Below, piece by piece: positions 18,600-27,709 of a stretch of DNA of 64,000 nucleotides. Source of the stretch: Bacillus multifaciens (GTDB lineage: Bacteria > Bacillota > Bacilli > Bacillales > Bacillaceae_G); NCBI RefSeq assembly GCF_030756675.1, contig NZ_JAVBXD010000001.1, forward strand, positions 239,803-303,802, in the 5' to 3' direction. Within the stretch, counting starts at the first letter, position 1. Each line of letters opens with the position of its first letter. The notes below the pieces were generated by a model. It made no database searches and had not been told where the DNA came from. It saw only the letters and a list, made by a program, of their open reading frames with translations. Both the position numbers and the translations under genes were made by a program.

Positions 18600-19433
18600 T
18601 TACGCAGTTTTTTTCTTCTTCCATAAGATTGCACCGATTAAAATAAGAACTGATAACACAACAATTGTACCACCTGGAGCAAGGTCAAGTTGGTAAGAAG
18701 CTAACATACCTCCGATTACTGCAATCTCACCAAACACAATGGAGAAAAAGATTGTTTGCTTAAAACCTTTCGCAATTCGAATACTTGCTGCAACTGGTAA
18801 TGTCATTAACGATGACACGAGAAGAATACCGACAACACGCATTGAAATCGCAATAACAAGTGCAACTAAAATAATGAAAATAAAGTGAATCCATTTTGCA
18901 CGTAAACCTGTAGCTACAGCGTATTCTTCATCAAAAGATAATAAAAACAGTTCTTTATATAATAAAATAATGACAGCAACTACAATTACAGCAACGAATC
19001 CAATAATAAGCAAATCACTACTTGTAACTGCACTCACACTACCAAACAAATAACTAAATAAATCTGTATTAAATCCATTGGCAAGAGAAATGAAAATTAC
19101 CCCAATCCCAATACCAGCTGACATAATAATAGGAATTGCTAGTTCCTGAAAATGTTTATATACCGTTCTTAATTTTTCAATAAGCAGAGCGCCGCCAATA
19201 GAAAATATCATCCCCATATATAATGGATTCAAAAAACCACCTGTAAATACGGTTTTTTCTAGTAATAAACTCGCTGCAATACCTGATAACGTAACGTGAC
19301 TTAATGCATCAGCAATCAACGATAAACGACGAATGACAACAAAGACACCAAGCATCGGGGCAACAAGTCCAATTAAAACTCCAGCATATAAAGAATTTCG
19401 TAAAAAATCATATTGCAAAAAATCCTGTATCAT
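18600..19433 (-). CDS. znuB: zinc ABC transporter permease ZnuB/AdcB
   Basis: A 277-residue membrane permease of the ABC-3 family with about eight helices; typical segments are [17 protein letters not shown] near residue 35 and [15 protein letters not shown] in the C-terminal half. Its ATG overlaps the znuC stop (ATGA). The zinc-binding lipoprotein gene is not in the window, so the transporter's receptor must be encoded elsewhere. Zinc rather than manganese is inferred from the adjoining zur gene. Confidence 0.9.
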   Translation of the reverse strand: MIQDFLQYDFLRNSLYAGVLIGLVAPMLGVFVVIRRLSLIADALSHVTLSGIAASLLLEKTVFTGGFLNPLYMGMIFSIGGALLIEKLRTVYKHFQELAIPIIMSAGIGIGVIFISLANGFNTDLFSYLFGSVSAVTSSDLLIIGFVAVIVVAVIILLYKELFLLSFDEEYAVATGLRAKWIHFIFIILVALVIAISMRVVGILLVSSLMTLPVAASIRIAKGFKQTIFFSIVFGEIAVIGGMLASYQLDLAPGGTIVVLSVLILIGAILWKKKKTA

Positions 19434-20206
19434 CGTATCCCCCCGTGATGCTCGTGATCATGCTCTAAACGATGAACATGGTAACCATATAATAATGACA
19501 TTTCAGCATCTTCTAACTTTTGGAACGCATCGACATTTCCGTGGAAATGAAGGCGCTGATTTAAGCAAGCAACATGTGTAACTTTCTCTGTCACAGCTCC
19601 CATATCATGCGTAACAAGAATAAGTGTAATCCCTAAATGCTTATTTAAATGTTCTAGCATGTTATAAAAGCTTTCTACATTTTTTACATCGATACCGACA
19701 GTAGGTTCATCCAAAATTAATAACTCTGGATCACTTACGAGCGCACGCGCAATAAACACACGTTGTTGTTGTCCACCAGAAAGCTCACCAATATTTCGAT
19801 TCATAAACTCACTCATGCCAACATCAGCAATCGCTTTTGTCACTTTCGCTTTATCCATCTTTGTTAAAAAACGAAACAGGCCTTTCTTAGAAACAAGTCC
19901 CATCGAAACAACTTCAAATACAGTTGCTGGGAATCCAGAGTTGAAACTATTTGCCTTTTGGGAGACATAGCCAATTTTATTCCAATCTTTAAATTTTTTA
20001 CTATCCATACCAAACAACCGAATTGTTCCTTGTTTCGGTTTTAAAATCCCTAATATACATTTCAATAATGTAGATTTTCCTGATCCATTCGGTCCTACTA
20101 AACCTAAAAAAGCTCCTTTAGGAACTTGCAATTGAATGTCCTCTAACACATTTCGCTCTTCATAACGAAAGGTTAAATTCTCGATTTCTAATATATAATT
20201 CATCAT
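19430..20206 (-). CDS. znuC: zinc ABC transporter ATP-binding protein ZnuC/AdcC
   Basis: A 258-residue ATPase: Walker A GPNGSGKST, signature LSGGQQQR, Walker B LLILDEPTVGID, His-switch LVTHDMG. The C-terminus is histidine-rich (HVHRLEHDHEHHGG), which may bind zinc. Two consecutive ATG codons begin the frame after AGGTGAGAT. First gene of znuC-znuB-zur; controlled by the Zur box at 20221. Confidence 0.93.
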   Translation of the reverse strand: MMNYILEIENLTFRYEERNVLEDIQLQVPKGAFLGLVGPNGSGKSTLLKCILGILKPKQGTIRLFGMDSKKFKDWNKIGYVSQKANSFNSGFPATVFEVVSMGLVSKKGLFRFLTKMDKAKVTKAIADVGMSEFMNRNIGELSGGQQQRVFIARALVSDPELLILDEPTVGIDVKNVESFYNMLEHLNKHLGITLILVTHDMGAVTEKVTHVACLNQRLHFHGNVDAFQKLEDAEMSLLYGYHVHRLEHDHEHHGGIR

Positions 20207-20220
20207 ATCTCACCTATTTT

Positions 20221-20241
20221 AATTCAGAATGATTCCGATTT
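20221..20241 (-). promoter_or_regulatory. Zur box upstream of znuC
   Basis: The minus-strand sequence has 17 of 21 matches to the B. subtilis Zur consensus AAATCGTAATNATTACGATTT, with 8 of 10 arm pairs complementary. It starts about 30 bp after the predicted -10, so bound Zur would block early transcription. Zinc-dependent repression is inferred. Confidence 0.72.
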
Positions 20242-20258
20242 ACTTCTGTTTAAATTAT

Positions 20259-20287
20259 ATTATAGCCCATTACGAGTTGTAAACCAA
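20259..20287 (-). promoter_or_regulatory. sigma-A promoter of znuC-znuB-zur
   Basis: -35 TTGGTT (20282-20287), 17-bp spacer, -10 TATAAT (20259-20264) on the minus strand. Confidence 0.7.
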
Positions 20288-20334
20288 TCTGCTCTAAAAT
20301 ATACCTTTCATTTTAGATAACTTATCTATTATAA

Positions 20335-20363
20335 CAAAAAGCAGAGAAAATCTCTCCGCTTTT
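20335..20363 (-). terminator. terminator of yqfU
   Basis: Minus-strand stem around GCGGAGAGA / TCTCTGC with TTTTTG tail, touching the yqfU stop codon. Confidence 0.7.
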
Positions 20364-21240
20364 AGTGAATTGCTGATTTAAATTTTGCACCTTTTGTTTC
20401 TTGTGTATTCATAATAGTAATGAAAGCATTTTCATCTACTTCATGAACGATCGATTTTAGCTTTGTTACCTCTAAACGAGTAATAACTGCATAGATCACT
20501 TCTTTTTCTTTATCCGTGTAGCCACCCTTTCCAACTAACTTCGTTGTTCCGCGGCCAAGTCGATGTAAAATTGCATTTGAAACCTCTTCATAATGATCCG
20601 AAACAATAATTACTGCTTTTGTTTCATCTAAACCTTGGATAACCGTATCAATCGTTTTAAAGGCAATATAGTATGTCATGACAGAATACATTGCTTGTTC
20701 TACACCAAATACAACTGCCGCCCAAGCAAAAACAAAAATATTCATAAACATAACAAATTCACCGACAGAAAACGGTAATTTCTTTGTTAGTAAAATACCT
20801 AGAATTTCCGCTCCATCCAATGAACCACCATGTCTAATCACAAGCCCAACACCAATACCTAAAATTAGTCCTCCAAAGACAGTCGCTAAAATTGGCTCTG
20901 TCGTAAATGGCTGAAGGGAATGTAATGTTGACTCAATCAAAGCTAAACATACGACTGCAAAAACAGAAGATAACATAAATGTTTTTCCAATTTGCTTATA
21001 ACCTGAGTACATAAACGGTAAATTGAGGATTACAACTAAAGTGGAAAAGCTTAGCCACCAAATATTTGGTGTAAGGAAATCTAATATGAGGGACACACCG
21101 ATAATACCACCATCAATAATTTTGTTTGGAATTAAAAATAGCTCAAGTGCAACGGCTGCACAGCCAGCACCTATGACAATCATAACAAGACGATACACAA
21201 GATGAATTATACTTTCTTTTTTATGCTGTTGTTTTGCCAT
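20362..21240 (-). CDS. yqfU: YitT family membrane protein YqfU
   Basis: 292 residues: five or six N-terminal membrane helices (about 15-180), with [16 protein letters not shown] typical of YitT proteins, followed by a C-terminal soluble DUF2179 domain (about 210-285; [19 protein letters not shown]). Function is unknown for the family. GGAGGTAGT precedes the start. Monocistronic, in the usual place near zur and yqfT. Confidence 0.88.
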   Translation of the reverse strand: MAKQQHKKESIIHLVYRLVMIVIGAGCAAVALELFLIPNKIIDGGIIGVSLILDFLTPNIWWLSFSTLVVILNLPFMYSGYKQIGKTFMLSSVFAVVCLALIESTLHSLQPFTTEPILATVFGGLILGIGVGLVIRHGGSLDGAEILGILLTKKLPFSVGEFVMFMNIFVFAWAAVVFGVEQAMYSVMTYYIAFKTIDTVIQGLDETKAVIIVSDHYEEVSNAILHRLGRGTTKLVGKGGYTDKEKEVIYAVITRLEVTKLKSIVHEVDENAFITIMNTQETKGAKFKSAIH

Positions 21241-21385
21241 ACTACCTCCTCAAATATCTATATATTTTTTCCTTTTATTATAACATACCCTCCCTTTTTT
21301 AATGAGAAAACTGCCTGCTGTGGAATATACACAAGCATATTTTACATATATTCGGATATGAGGACAAAATAAAGGAGGGAGCAAC

Positions 21386-21640
21386 ATGAACCTCATTCAA
21401 CAGTTTGTAAATAAAAAATTAAACAATATGACTTCTAAGGAATTATTAAAATATAGTGCAGAATATGGAGTGCCGATTACAAACGAACAAGCAGACAAAA
21501 TCGTCACATTAATTCAGGGAAAACATATTAATATTTATGATGACCAAGAAAGATTACAACTTTTAAAACAAATTGCAAAGGTCACTTCTCCTGCTACCGC
21601 ACAACAAATTAATACCCTATTTCAAAAATTAATAAAGTGA
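21386..21640 (+). CDS. yqfT: DUF2624 family protein YqfT
   Basis: 84 residues, soluble and helical; begins MNLIQQFVNKKLNNMTSKELL. Function unknown; orthologues sit beside nfo in bacilli. AAAGGAGGGAGCAAC is a strong ribosome site. Its TGA stop is the TGA of AAGTGAAAC, so the repeat that follows supplies the stop codon. Confidence 0.82.
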   Translation: MNLIQQFVNKKLNNMTSKELLKYSAEYGVPITNEQADKIVTLIQGKHINIYDDQERLQLLKQIAKVTSPATAQQINTLFQKLIK

Positions 21641-21789
21641 AACTTTAATCAGTGGGGGTTTTCTTCATCCCCACTGATTATTAGCCCTCACCAATCGGGC
21701 TTTTACGGACAGTTTATCTCCCACCTAACTTCTTTGCTTTCGCTGAATTTTGAGGTGGGAGTATTACTGCCCACGAATAGCGGGATAAA
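21632..21789. repeat. full-length bcr1-type element with ATAAA duplication
   Basis: 158 bp including an ATAAA direct duplication at both ends (21632-21636, 21785-21789), which is TTTAT on the other strand as reported for bcr1. Four stem-loops can be drawn in order: AATCAGTGGGG with CCCCACTGATT; AGCCC with GGGCT; CTCCCACCT with AGGTGGGAG; CCCAC with GCGGG (imperfect). The length agrees with the roughly 155 bp known for bcr1. Confidence 0.85.
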
Positions 21790-21791
21790 AT

Positions 21792-21817
21792 AAAAAAGGG
21801 GACGTTCCCCTTTTTTA
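21792..21817 (-). terminator. terminator of nfo
   Basis: AAAAAAGGGGAAC-type palindrome (GGGGACGTTCCCC) with T run on the minus strand, overlapping the nfo stop codon. Confidence 0.85.
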
Positions 21818-22711
21818 TTGTCCCTTAATTTTCTGAAGAACCTCTTCATCAAACACACCGTTTTTCAGCATTTCAATTTCAAATTTATACGGCGGCTTTT
21901 TATCATTTTTATCTTCACCTACATATGGTGTTTCAAGAATTTTTGGTACATTCATTAATTGTGGATGATGTACAATGTGATGCAACGTTTTATAACCTAT
22001 ATGACCGAAACCGATATTTTCATGACGGTCTTTTCTAGCGCCGCGTTCATTCTTACTATCATTAATGTGTAAAACCTGTAAACGATCAATACCTACAATT
22101 TTATCAAAATCGTTTAAAACACCATCAAAGTCATTAACGATATCATAGCCAGCATCATGTGTATGACATGTGTCGAAGCAAACTGATAGTTTTTCATTAT
22201 GCGTTACACCATCAATAATTCTAGCAAGCTCCTCAAAGCTGCGTCCACACTCTGTTCCTTTTCCAGCCATTGTTTCTAGTGCAATGTTTACTGTTTGATC
22301 AGTCGTTAATACTTCGTTTAATCCTTCAATAATTTTTTGAATTCCTGCATCCGCTCCTGCTCCAACATGAGCCCCTGGATGGAGTACAATTTGCTTTGCA
22401 ACGCCTAATGCTGATGTTCTTTCAATTTCCATGCGAAGGAAATCAACACCTAGTTGGAATGTTTCAGGTTTCGTTGTGTTACCGATATTAATAATATATG
22501 GTGCATGAACAATGATTTCTTCAATTCCATTCAGTTCCATATGTTTACGGCCCGCTTCTATATTTAACTCTTCAATCGGTTTTCTTCTCGTATTTTGCGG
22601 TGCTCCCGTATAAACCATAAACGTTGTTGCACCGTATGACACAGCTTCTTCACTCGCCGCTAATAACATTTTCTTTCCACTCATCGAAACGTGAGATCCA
22701 ATTTTCAACAT
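21815..22711 (-). CDS. nfo: endonuclease IV (AP endonuclease)
   Basis: Repairs abasic sites and 3'-blocked ends. 298-residue TIM barrel with metal ligands in [66 protein letters not shown] and ILETPY; all three signature regions of the family are present. GAGGTGATTAC precedes the start. Same position as B. subtilis nfo (yqfS). Confidence 0.96.
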   Translation of the reverse strand: MLKIGSHVSMSGKKMLLAASEEAVSYGATTFMVYTGAPQNTRRKPIEELNIEAGRKHMELNGIEEIIVHAPYIINIGNTTKPETFQLGVDFLRMEIERTSALGVAKQIVLHPGAHVGAGADAGIQKIIEGLNEVLTTDQTVNIALETMAGKGTECGRSFEELARIIDGVTHNEKLSVCFDTCHTHDAGYDIVNDFDGVLNDFDKIVGIDRLQVLHINDSKNERGARKDRHENIGFGHIGYKTLHHIVHHPQLMNVPKILETPYVGEDKNDKKPPYKFEIEMLKNGVFDEEVLQKIKGQ

Positions 22712-22776
22712 GTAATCACCTCTTATAAATGCAATAGCTATAATAATAGCATAATTTGTAGAAATCTGACACTATA

Positions 22777-22973
22777 TATATAAATACAACTTGAAAAATC
22801 AACATCAAAACCGCTTTTCTTAGATGGCCGAGAGCGTCTGGCCATGCTTGAAGCGGTCAGAGCCCTTTTCTGCCACAGGCAATGTGAAAACAAAGGGAGC
22901 AAATAAGTGCATATCACTTTTTGTCTTACATAACAGCAACTTAGATGTTAAAAGATCAAAGTGGATATATATA
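22777..22973. repeat. MITE-like repeat, copy C
   Basis: 197 bp, ends TATATAAATACAACTTGAAA and GATCAAAGTGGATATATATA, i.e. imperfect inverted repeats. The core GCGTCTGGCCATGC and GCGGTCAGAGCCC is shared with the other copies. Same orientation as copy D. Confidence 0.85.
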
Positions 22974-22980
22974 CAAGCTA

Positions 22981-23174
22981 AAAAACCTTTCTTTTTAAGA
23001 GAGGAGACCAGAGCATCTGGCCATGCATAGAAGCGGTCAAGGCCCTTTCCTGCCACACGCGAGGTTTAGAACAAAAGGAGCAAACGAGTACAGATCATGT
23101 TGTATTCTACATAGCCGTGACTTGTACAGAAAAGCAGAGCTAGACAAAGATGTCTAAAATCAAATCGGATTTAT
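22981..23174. repeat. MITE-like repeat, copy D (5' end truncated)
   Basis: Seven bases after copy C a second copy begins without its left inverted repeat. It carries a 20-odd-bp insertion near 23115-23140 and ends in GGATTTAT. Together C and D fill most of the 500-bp gap between nfo and cshB; no gene is seen there. Confidence 0.8.
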
Positions 23175-23185
23175 GGGCTCTCCGC

Positions 23186-23216
23186 AAAAAAAAGATAAGG
23201 AAAATCCTTATCTTTT
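23186..23216 (-). terminator. terminator of cshB
   Basis: AAAGATAAGGA / TCCTTATCTTT stem with eight T on the minus strand, overlapping the last codons of cshB. Confidence 0.85.
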
Positions 23217-24518
23217 CTTTTTGTTATATTTCTTCTTAATTTTTTCGCGTTCCCATTCAAGCTTTTTCTTGTAATTTGGCTTTACTTTTTTCGGTTTTTT
23301 CACAACTTTTTGTGCCATAGCATCTAATTCGTCATTTGGTTTCTTACGGCTTTGACGGCGGCGGCGAGGTCCTAATTCAACCATCTCACCTGCACGCAAG
23401 TCCACATGTTTAAATTCAATATGACGCTGCTTTTCTAACGTATCTATTGCTTCTTCATCCGCTTGATCATAAATGGTTGCTGCAATACCAGAATATCCAG
23501 CACGCGCTGTTCGGCCAACACGGTGAATAAAGAAATCTAAATCAGATGGAATTTCGTAGTTAATTACATGACTAATTCCCTCAATATCAATACCACGTGC
23601 AGCTAAGTCTGTCGCTACAATATATTGAAATTCTAAATCACGAACTTGTTTCATCATTTTCTTACGATCACGCGGTGATAAATCACCATGAATACGACCA
23701 ACTTTTAAACCACGTTCCGTTAAACCCTTCGCTACTTCTTCCGCCATTTTCTTTGTATTCGTAAATACGATTGCTAAATACGGCTGATATTGCAGTAACA
23801 GATTTTTTACAAGTTCAACTTTATTACGGTGCCTTGACGGAATAAGATGATGTTCAAGATTAATCGCTGCTATTTGCTTTGGATTAATATGAATATGCTC
23901 TGGATTATCCATATATTTCTTCATAAATGGTTTTAACTTTTGCGGAATTGTCGCTGAGAAAACAAGCATTTGTAAATTTTTCGGCATACGTGCTGCAATT
24001 TTATCCACATCATGAATAAAGCCCATATCAAGCATTAAATCTGTTTCATCGACAATAATTGCAGAAGCCGTATGTACAAATAGCGCTTGCTCTTCCACTA
24101 AATCTTTAATACGCCCTGGTGTTCCCACCACAACATGCGGTTGTTTCTTCAATTTTTCAATTGAACGTTGTTTATCTGTTCCACCAATAAAACAACGTGC
24201 TGTAATCATTTTGTCTTCTTCACAAAACTTAGTTATCTTTACGATTTCTTCATAAATTTGCTGCGCTAACTCACGAGTTGGAGCTGTAATTACAAGTTGT
24301 ACTTCTTCTCTAGTTGCATCAATACGATTTAATGTTGGAAGTAAATACGCATGCGTTTTTCCAGATCCTGTTTGTGATTGTCCAATAATACTAACTCCCT
24401 TTTTCACAACCGGAAAAATCTTTTGTTGAATTTCTGTTGGTTCTGAAAAACGTAATTCACGAATTGCATCTATTAAAAATGGTTGAAAATCATACTGTGT
24501 AAATGTTTGCACTGTCAT
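23208..24518 (-). CDS. cshB: DEAD-box-type RNA helicase CshB
   Basis: ATP-dependent RNA helicase, 436 residues. Q motif FSEPTEIQQ, motif I SQTGSGKT, Ia APTRELAQQ, motif III FSATIP, motif V DLAARGIDIEG, motif VI HRVGRTARAG, and a very basic C-tail (KKKYNKKKR). Motif II reads DETD instead of DEAD. In B. subtilis the orthologue YqfR/CshB is linked to cold adaptation and ribosome biogenesis. The start at 24518 fits GAAGGTGGAATGT; the longer frame to 24554 overlaps that site. Confidence 0.93.
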   Translation of the reverse strand: MTVQTFTQYDFQPFLIDAIRELRFSEPTEIQQKIFPVVKKGVSIIGQSQTGSGKTHAYLLPTLNRIDATREEVQLVITAPTRELAQQIYEEIVKITKFCEEDKMITARCFIGGTDKQRSIEKLKKQPHVVVGTPGRIKDLVEEQALFVHTASAIIVDETDLMLDMGFIHDVDKIAARMPKNLQMLVFSATIPQKLKPFMKKYMDNPEHIHINPKQIAAINLEHHLIPSRHRNKVELVKNLLLQYQPYLAIVFTNTKKMAEEVAKGLTERGLKVGRIHGDLSPRDRKKMMKQVRDLEFQYIVATDLAARGIDIEGISHVINYEIPSDLDFFIHRVGRTARAGYSGIAATIYDQADEEAIDTLEKQRHIEFKHVDLRAGEMVELGPRRRRQSRKKPNDELDAMAQKVVKKPKKVKPNYKKKLEWEREKIKKKYNKKKR

Positions 24519-24602
24519 ACATTCCACCTTCTTTCTTATTTCTACTGCGTTCATTAATCAGTCAAGTTACCATTATATCGAAATCTATCGGTAAAATCTA
24601 TC

Positions 24603-24728
24603 TTTATATATATTCATTTTAATTTTCCAACGTATAAGTTTCTGCTATGCAAAATGCAACATGACCGTTTCTATGCGCATCCAAATGCTCTCGTCCCTCC
24701 TAAAAAGAAAGGTTTTTAACTTGTATAG
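24603..24728. repeat. MITE-like repeat, decayed copy H with internal deletion
   Basis: Reverse-oriented relic: CTGCTATGCAAAATGCA, GACCGTTTCTATGCGCATCC, ATGCTCTCGTCCCTCCTAAA align with the same blocks in copy G, but about 70 bp between GCAGAAA and CTGACC are missing. It lies in the 305-bp gap between cshB and yqfQ. Confidence 0.55.
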
Positions 24729-24823
24729 CTTTAGTTCAGCATTTCAACGGAAAAACTAACCTTCTTTCCCTCCATTGCATATTGTAGTGTATATTACCTA
24801 ATTGAAGAAAGGAGGATTTCCTA

Positions 24824-25483
24824 ATGTATATGAAATCCCCTCCCTATCAACAAATGTACACACAGTCCCCATATCCTCATACAATGTACCCAACACATGG
24901 CATGCAACCGATGATGCCTAAGAAAAAAGGATTTCTTGCAAAATTGTTTCAAAAACGCAATCCTAATCCCGCTGTAGATTATATGTATATGATGCCCCCT
25001 TATAGACAATTGGAAACATACCCAAATACACCATACCAACAAAGCCAGCCATATATGCACCCTCCAAAACAGCAACAACAAATGATGCAAACTCAAATGG
25101 CGGCAGAAGATGAAACACGAGGAGCAGGAAACACACCTAGTGGAATTAGCAGTTTTTTCACAAACTTTATTTCAAATCCCACTGGAATGATTAATAACGT
25201 TGAAAAAGTTGTCCAAATGGCCCAGTCCGTTAGTCCCGTCGTGCAGCAATATGGTCCAATTGTCCGCAACATTCCTAATATCATGAAAATACTTACCTCC
25301 GGAAAAAATGCGGATGAAAAACAAACAGAAGAAGTCAAAACAACTACCGCTGCTTCTACTGCTACTCACTCTGAAGAAATCCCGATTACAAGCAAACCGC
25401 TTGTTCCTCCAATCACACTTGAAGATAAGGTAGAAGCAGAAAATGTACACTCTAGCACCCCGAAACCAAAGCTATACGTGTAA
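24824..25483 (+). CDS. yqfQ: YqfQ/VrrA-like protein (vrrA locus)
   Basis: 219 residues of low complexity at the N-terminus: Tyr/Pro/Gln/Met-rich segments ([38 protein letters not shown]) around a short basic patch, then a conserved C-terminal part (about 110-165; [20 protein letters not shown]) and a Thr/Glu-rich tail. The C-terminal region identifies the VrrA/YqfQ family. In B. anthracis this gene holds the vrrA variable repeat (CAATATCAACAA units); here only isolated similar units such as CCATACCAACAA are present. A spore-coat-like composition is notable but function is unknown. AAAGGAGGATTTCCTA precedes the start. Confidence 0.85.
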   Translation: MYMKSPPYQQMYTQSPYPHTMYPTHGMQPMMPKKKGFLAKLFQKRNPNPAVDYMYMMPPYRQLETYPNTPYQQSQPYMHPPKQQQQMMQTQMAAEDETRGAGNTPSGISSFFTNFISNPTGMINNVEKVVQMAQSVSPVVQQYGPIVRNIPNIMKILTSGKNADEKQTEEVKTTTAASTATHSEEIPITSKPLVPPITLEDKVEAENVHSSTPKPKLYV

Positions 25484-25520
25484 CATTTCTTTGTCATCTG
25501 CTTTCTTCTCCTTTATAATG

Positions 25521-25555
25521 AAAAGGATTAGCTTTAAAAAAACAAATCCTTTTTT
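25521..25555 (+). terminator. terminator of yqfQ
   Basis: AAAAGGATT / AATCCTTTT stem with a 15-nt loop and T run, shortly before the ispH ribosome site. Confidence 0.6.
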
Positions 25556-25574
25556 AAAGGAGCGGATTAATTAC

Positions 25575-26516
25575 ATGAAAATCGTTAAAATTTCTCCTCG
25601 CGGCTATTGCTACGGCGTTGTAGACGCGATGGTCATTGCGCGCAATGCAGCGCTCGATAAAACATTACCAAGGCCAATTTATATCTTAGGCATGATTGTA
25701 CACAACAAACATGTAACAGATGCATTTGAAGAAGATGGCATCATTACGCTTGATGGCCCAAGCCGCTTAGATATTTTAGAAAAAATCGAGTCTGGAACTG
25801 TTATTTTTACAGCTCACGGTGTATCTCCAGAAGTAAAACAACGTGCTAAAGAAAAGGGCTTAACAACAATTGACGCAACATGTCCTGATGTTACAAAAAC
25901 ACACGACTTAATTGAAGCAAAAAAAGAAGAAGGCTACCATATTATTTATATTGGTAAGAAAGGACACCCTGAGCCTGAAGGTGCAGTCGGGATTGCGCCA
26001 GATATTGTCCATCTTATCGAAAAAGAAGCGGACCTTGAAGCACTTACCATTCCAACAGAAAAGATTTTAGTTACAAACCAAACGACGATGAGTCAATGGG
26101 ATGTTCAACATATTATGGGGAAAATTCAAGAAAAGTTTCCAACAGCGGAGTTCCATAAAGAAATTTGCCTTGCTACGCAAGTGCGCCAAGAAGCTGTTGC
26201 CAAGCAAGCAAATGCTGCTGACTTAACAATCGTTGTTGGTGATCCAAAAAGTAATAACTCTAACCGCCTTGCACAAGTATCTGAAGAAATTGCTAGTACA
26301 AAAGCATACCGCGTTGCCGATGTAAGTGAAATCCAATTAGAATGGCTACAAGGCGTAGAAACAGTCGCTATTACGGCAGGGGCATCTACACCAACGCCTA
26401 TTACAAAAGAAGTAATTGCATTTTTTGAACAGTACGATCCAACAAACCCTGCAACGTGGGAGCGTAAGCGAAACGTACCATTACAAAAAATCTTACCGAA
26501 AGTTAAAGTAAAATAA
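25575..26516 (+). CDS. ispH: 4-hydroxy-3-methylbut-2-enyl diphosphate reductase
   Basis: Last step of the MEP pathway: HMBPP to IPP and DMAPP with a [4Fe-4S] cluster. 313 residues. Cluster cysteines are in RGYCYGV (Cys12), DATCPDV and EICLATQ; substrate residues include [15 protein letters not shown] and the SxN motif in GDPKSNNSN. The start at 25575 follows AAAGGAGCGG; the open frame to 25443 runs back through yqfQ and a terminator and was rejected. Confidence 0.96.
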   Translation: MKIVKISPRGYCYGVVDAMVIARNAALDKTLPRPIYILGMIVHNKHVTDAFEEDGIITLDGPSRLDILEKIESGTVIFTAHGVSPEVKQRAKEKGLTTIDATCPDVTKTHDLIEAKKEEGYHIIYIGKKGHPEPEGAVGIAPDIVHLIEKEADLEALTIPTEKILVTNQTTMSQWDVQHIMGKIQEKFPTAEFHKEICLATQVRQEAVAKQANAADLTIVVGDPKSNNSNRLAQVSEEIASTKAYRVADVSEIQLEWLQGVETVAITAGASTPTPITKEVIAFFEQYDPTNPATWERKRNVPLQKILPKVKVK

Positions 26517-26547
26517 CCTTTCCATCAGTGAAGTTTCCCGAAAAAGT

Positions 26548-26579
26548 AAAATCCGTTATCTCATAAGATAACGGATTTT
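26548..26579. terminator. bidirectional terminator between ispH and yqfO
   Basis: Perfect 13-bp stem AAAATCCGTTATC / GATAACGGATTTT with a 6-nt loop, between convergent genes. Confidence 0.92.
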
Positions 26580-26587
26580 ATTTCATT

Positions 26588-27709
26588 CTATACAAATATA
26601 AATGGATCTGTATGTAATTCTGAAGCATGAATACGCGCAGTAAATTTTTTCTCATCCACTTTTTCTTGTAATTGTTTTTGTACACCTTTTTTCATTACTT
26701 TTTCCACGTTATGCCCTGGGTCTACGATATTTAATCCGAGCATCATCGCATCATGCGCAACGTGATAATACATATCTCCCGTTACATATACGTCTGCTCC
26801 TTTAAACTTCGCTTGCTTTATATACTTATTCCCGTCTCCGCCAAGTACTGCTACTTTTTTCACCGTTTGCTGTAAATTGCCAACAACACGAGCTCCCTTT
26901 ACATCAAGAGATTGTTTCACATGCTCCGCAAATTGTTGTAATGTCATTTCTTGCGATAAATATCCAATTTTCCCAAGACCTAATGTTTCACCTTTGTTTT
27001 CTAACGGATAAACATCGTATGCCACTTCTTCATACGGGTGTGCACCAAGCATTGCCTTCATGATTTTACGTTGCAGCGACGCCGGAATAATCGTTTCAAT
27101 CCGAATTTCTTCCACCTGTTCTAAACGCCCTGTCTCTCCGATATACGGATTTGTTCCTTCTTGCGGCAGAAATGTCCCCTTGCCTTCACTATTAAACGTA
27201 CAATGACTATAATTCCCGATATATCCTGCTCCTGCATCACCGATTGCTTGGCGTACTGCATCTGCATGCGAAGAAGGAACAAACACAACTAGCTTTTTCA
27301 TCTCTTCTGTATAAGTAGGAACAAGTACCTCTGTTTCCTGCAACCCTAAAGCATCTGCTAATAAATCGTTCACACCGCCTTTTGCAATATCAACATTTGT
27401 ATGAGCAGCATAAACTGCAATATCGTTTTTTATACACATTTCAATAATACGCCCGTATGCTTGCTCTGTATGAATTGCTTTCAGCGGATTAAAAATAAGC
27501 GGATGATGGGCAATAATTAAATTTACCCCTTTTTCAATTGCTTCTCGCACAACTTCTTCTGTTACATCAAGCGCAATTAACACATTCTCTACCGGTTTAT
27601 TTAATGCCCCAATTTGCAATCCAACTTTATCACCTTCGACTGCTAAATGTTTCGGGTACATACTTTCAAACAAAGAAATAATTTCGTATCCATTAGGCGT
27701 TTTACTCAT
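26588..27709 (-). CDS. yqfO: Nif3/GTP cyclohydrolase I type 2 family protein YqfO
   Basis: 373 residues: two Nif3 lobes (about 1-125 and 240-365) around an inserted PII/CutA-like domain (about 130-235), the long form found in Bacillus. Metal ligands appear in IAHHPLIF, AAHTNVD and DPGHNVEK. The biochemical role is unsettled; GTP cyclohydrolase activity is disputed. Its start overlaps the trmK stop by four bases, so the two are coupled. Confidence 0.9.
   Translation of the reverse strand: MSKTPNGYEIISLFESMYPKHLAVEGDKVGLQIGALNKPVENVLIALDVTEEVVREAIEKGVNLIIAHHPLIFNPLKAIHTEQAYGRIIEMCIKNDIAVYAAHTNVDIAKGGVNDLLADALGLQETEVLVPTYTEEMKKLVVFVPSSHADAVRQAIGDAGAGYIGNYSHCTFNSEGKGTFLPQEGTNPYIGETGRLEQVEEIRIETIIPASLQRKIMKAMLGAHPYEEVAYDVYPLENKGETLGLGKIGYLSQEMTLQQFAEHVKQSLDVKGARVVGNLQQTVKKVAVLGGDGNKYIKQAKFKGADVYVTGDMYYHVAHDAMMLGLNIVDPGHNVEKVMKKGVQKQLQEKVDEKKFTARIHASELHTDPFIFV

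Noticed and set aside
25443-25574. N-terminal extension of ispH by 44 codons
   Set aside because: Overlaps yqfQ and a terminator; the ATG at 25575 has the ribosome site and matches family length.
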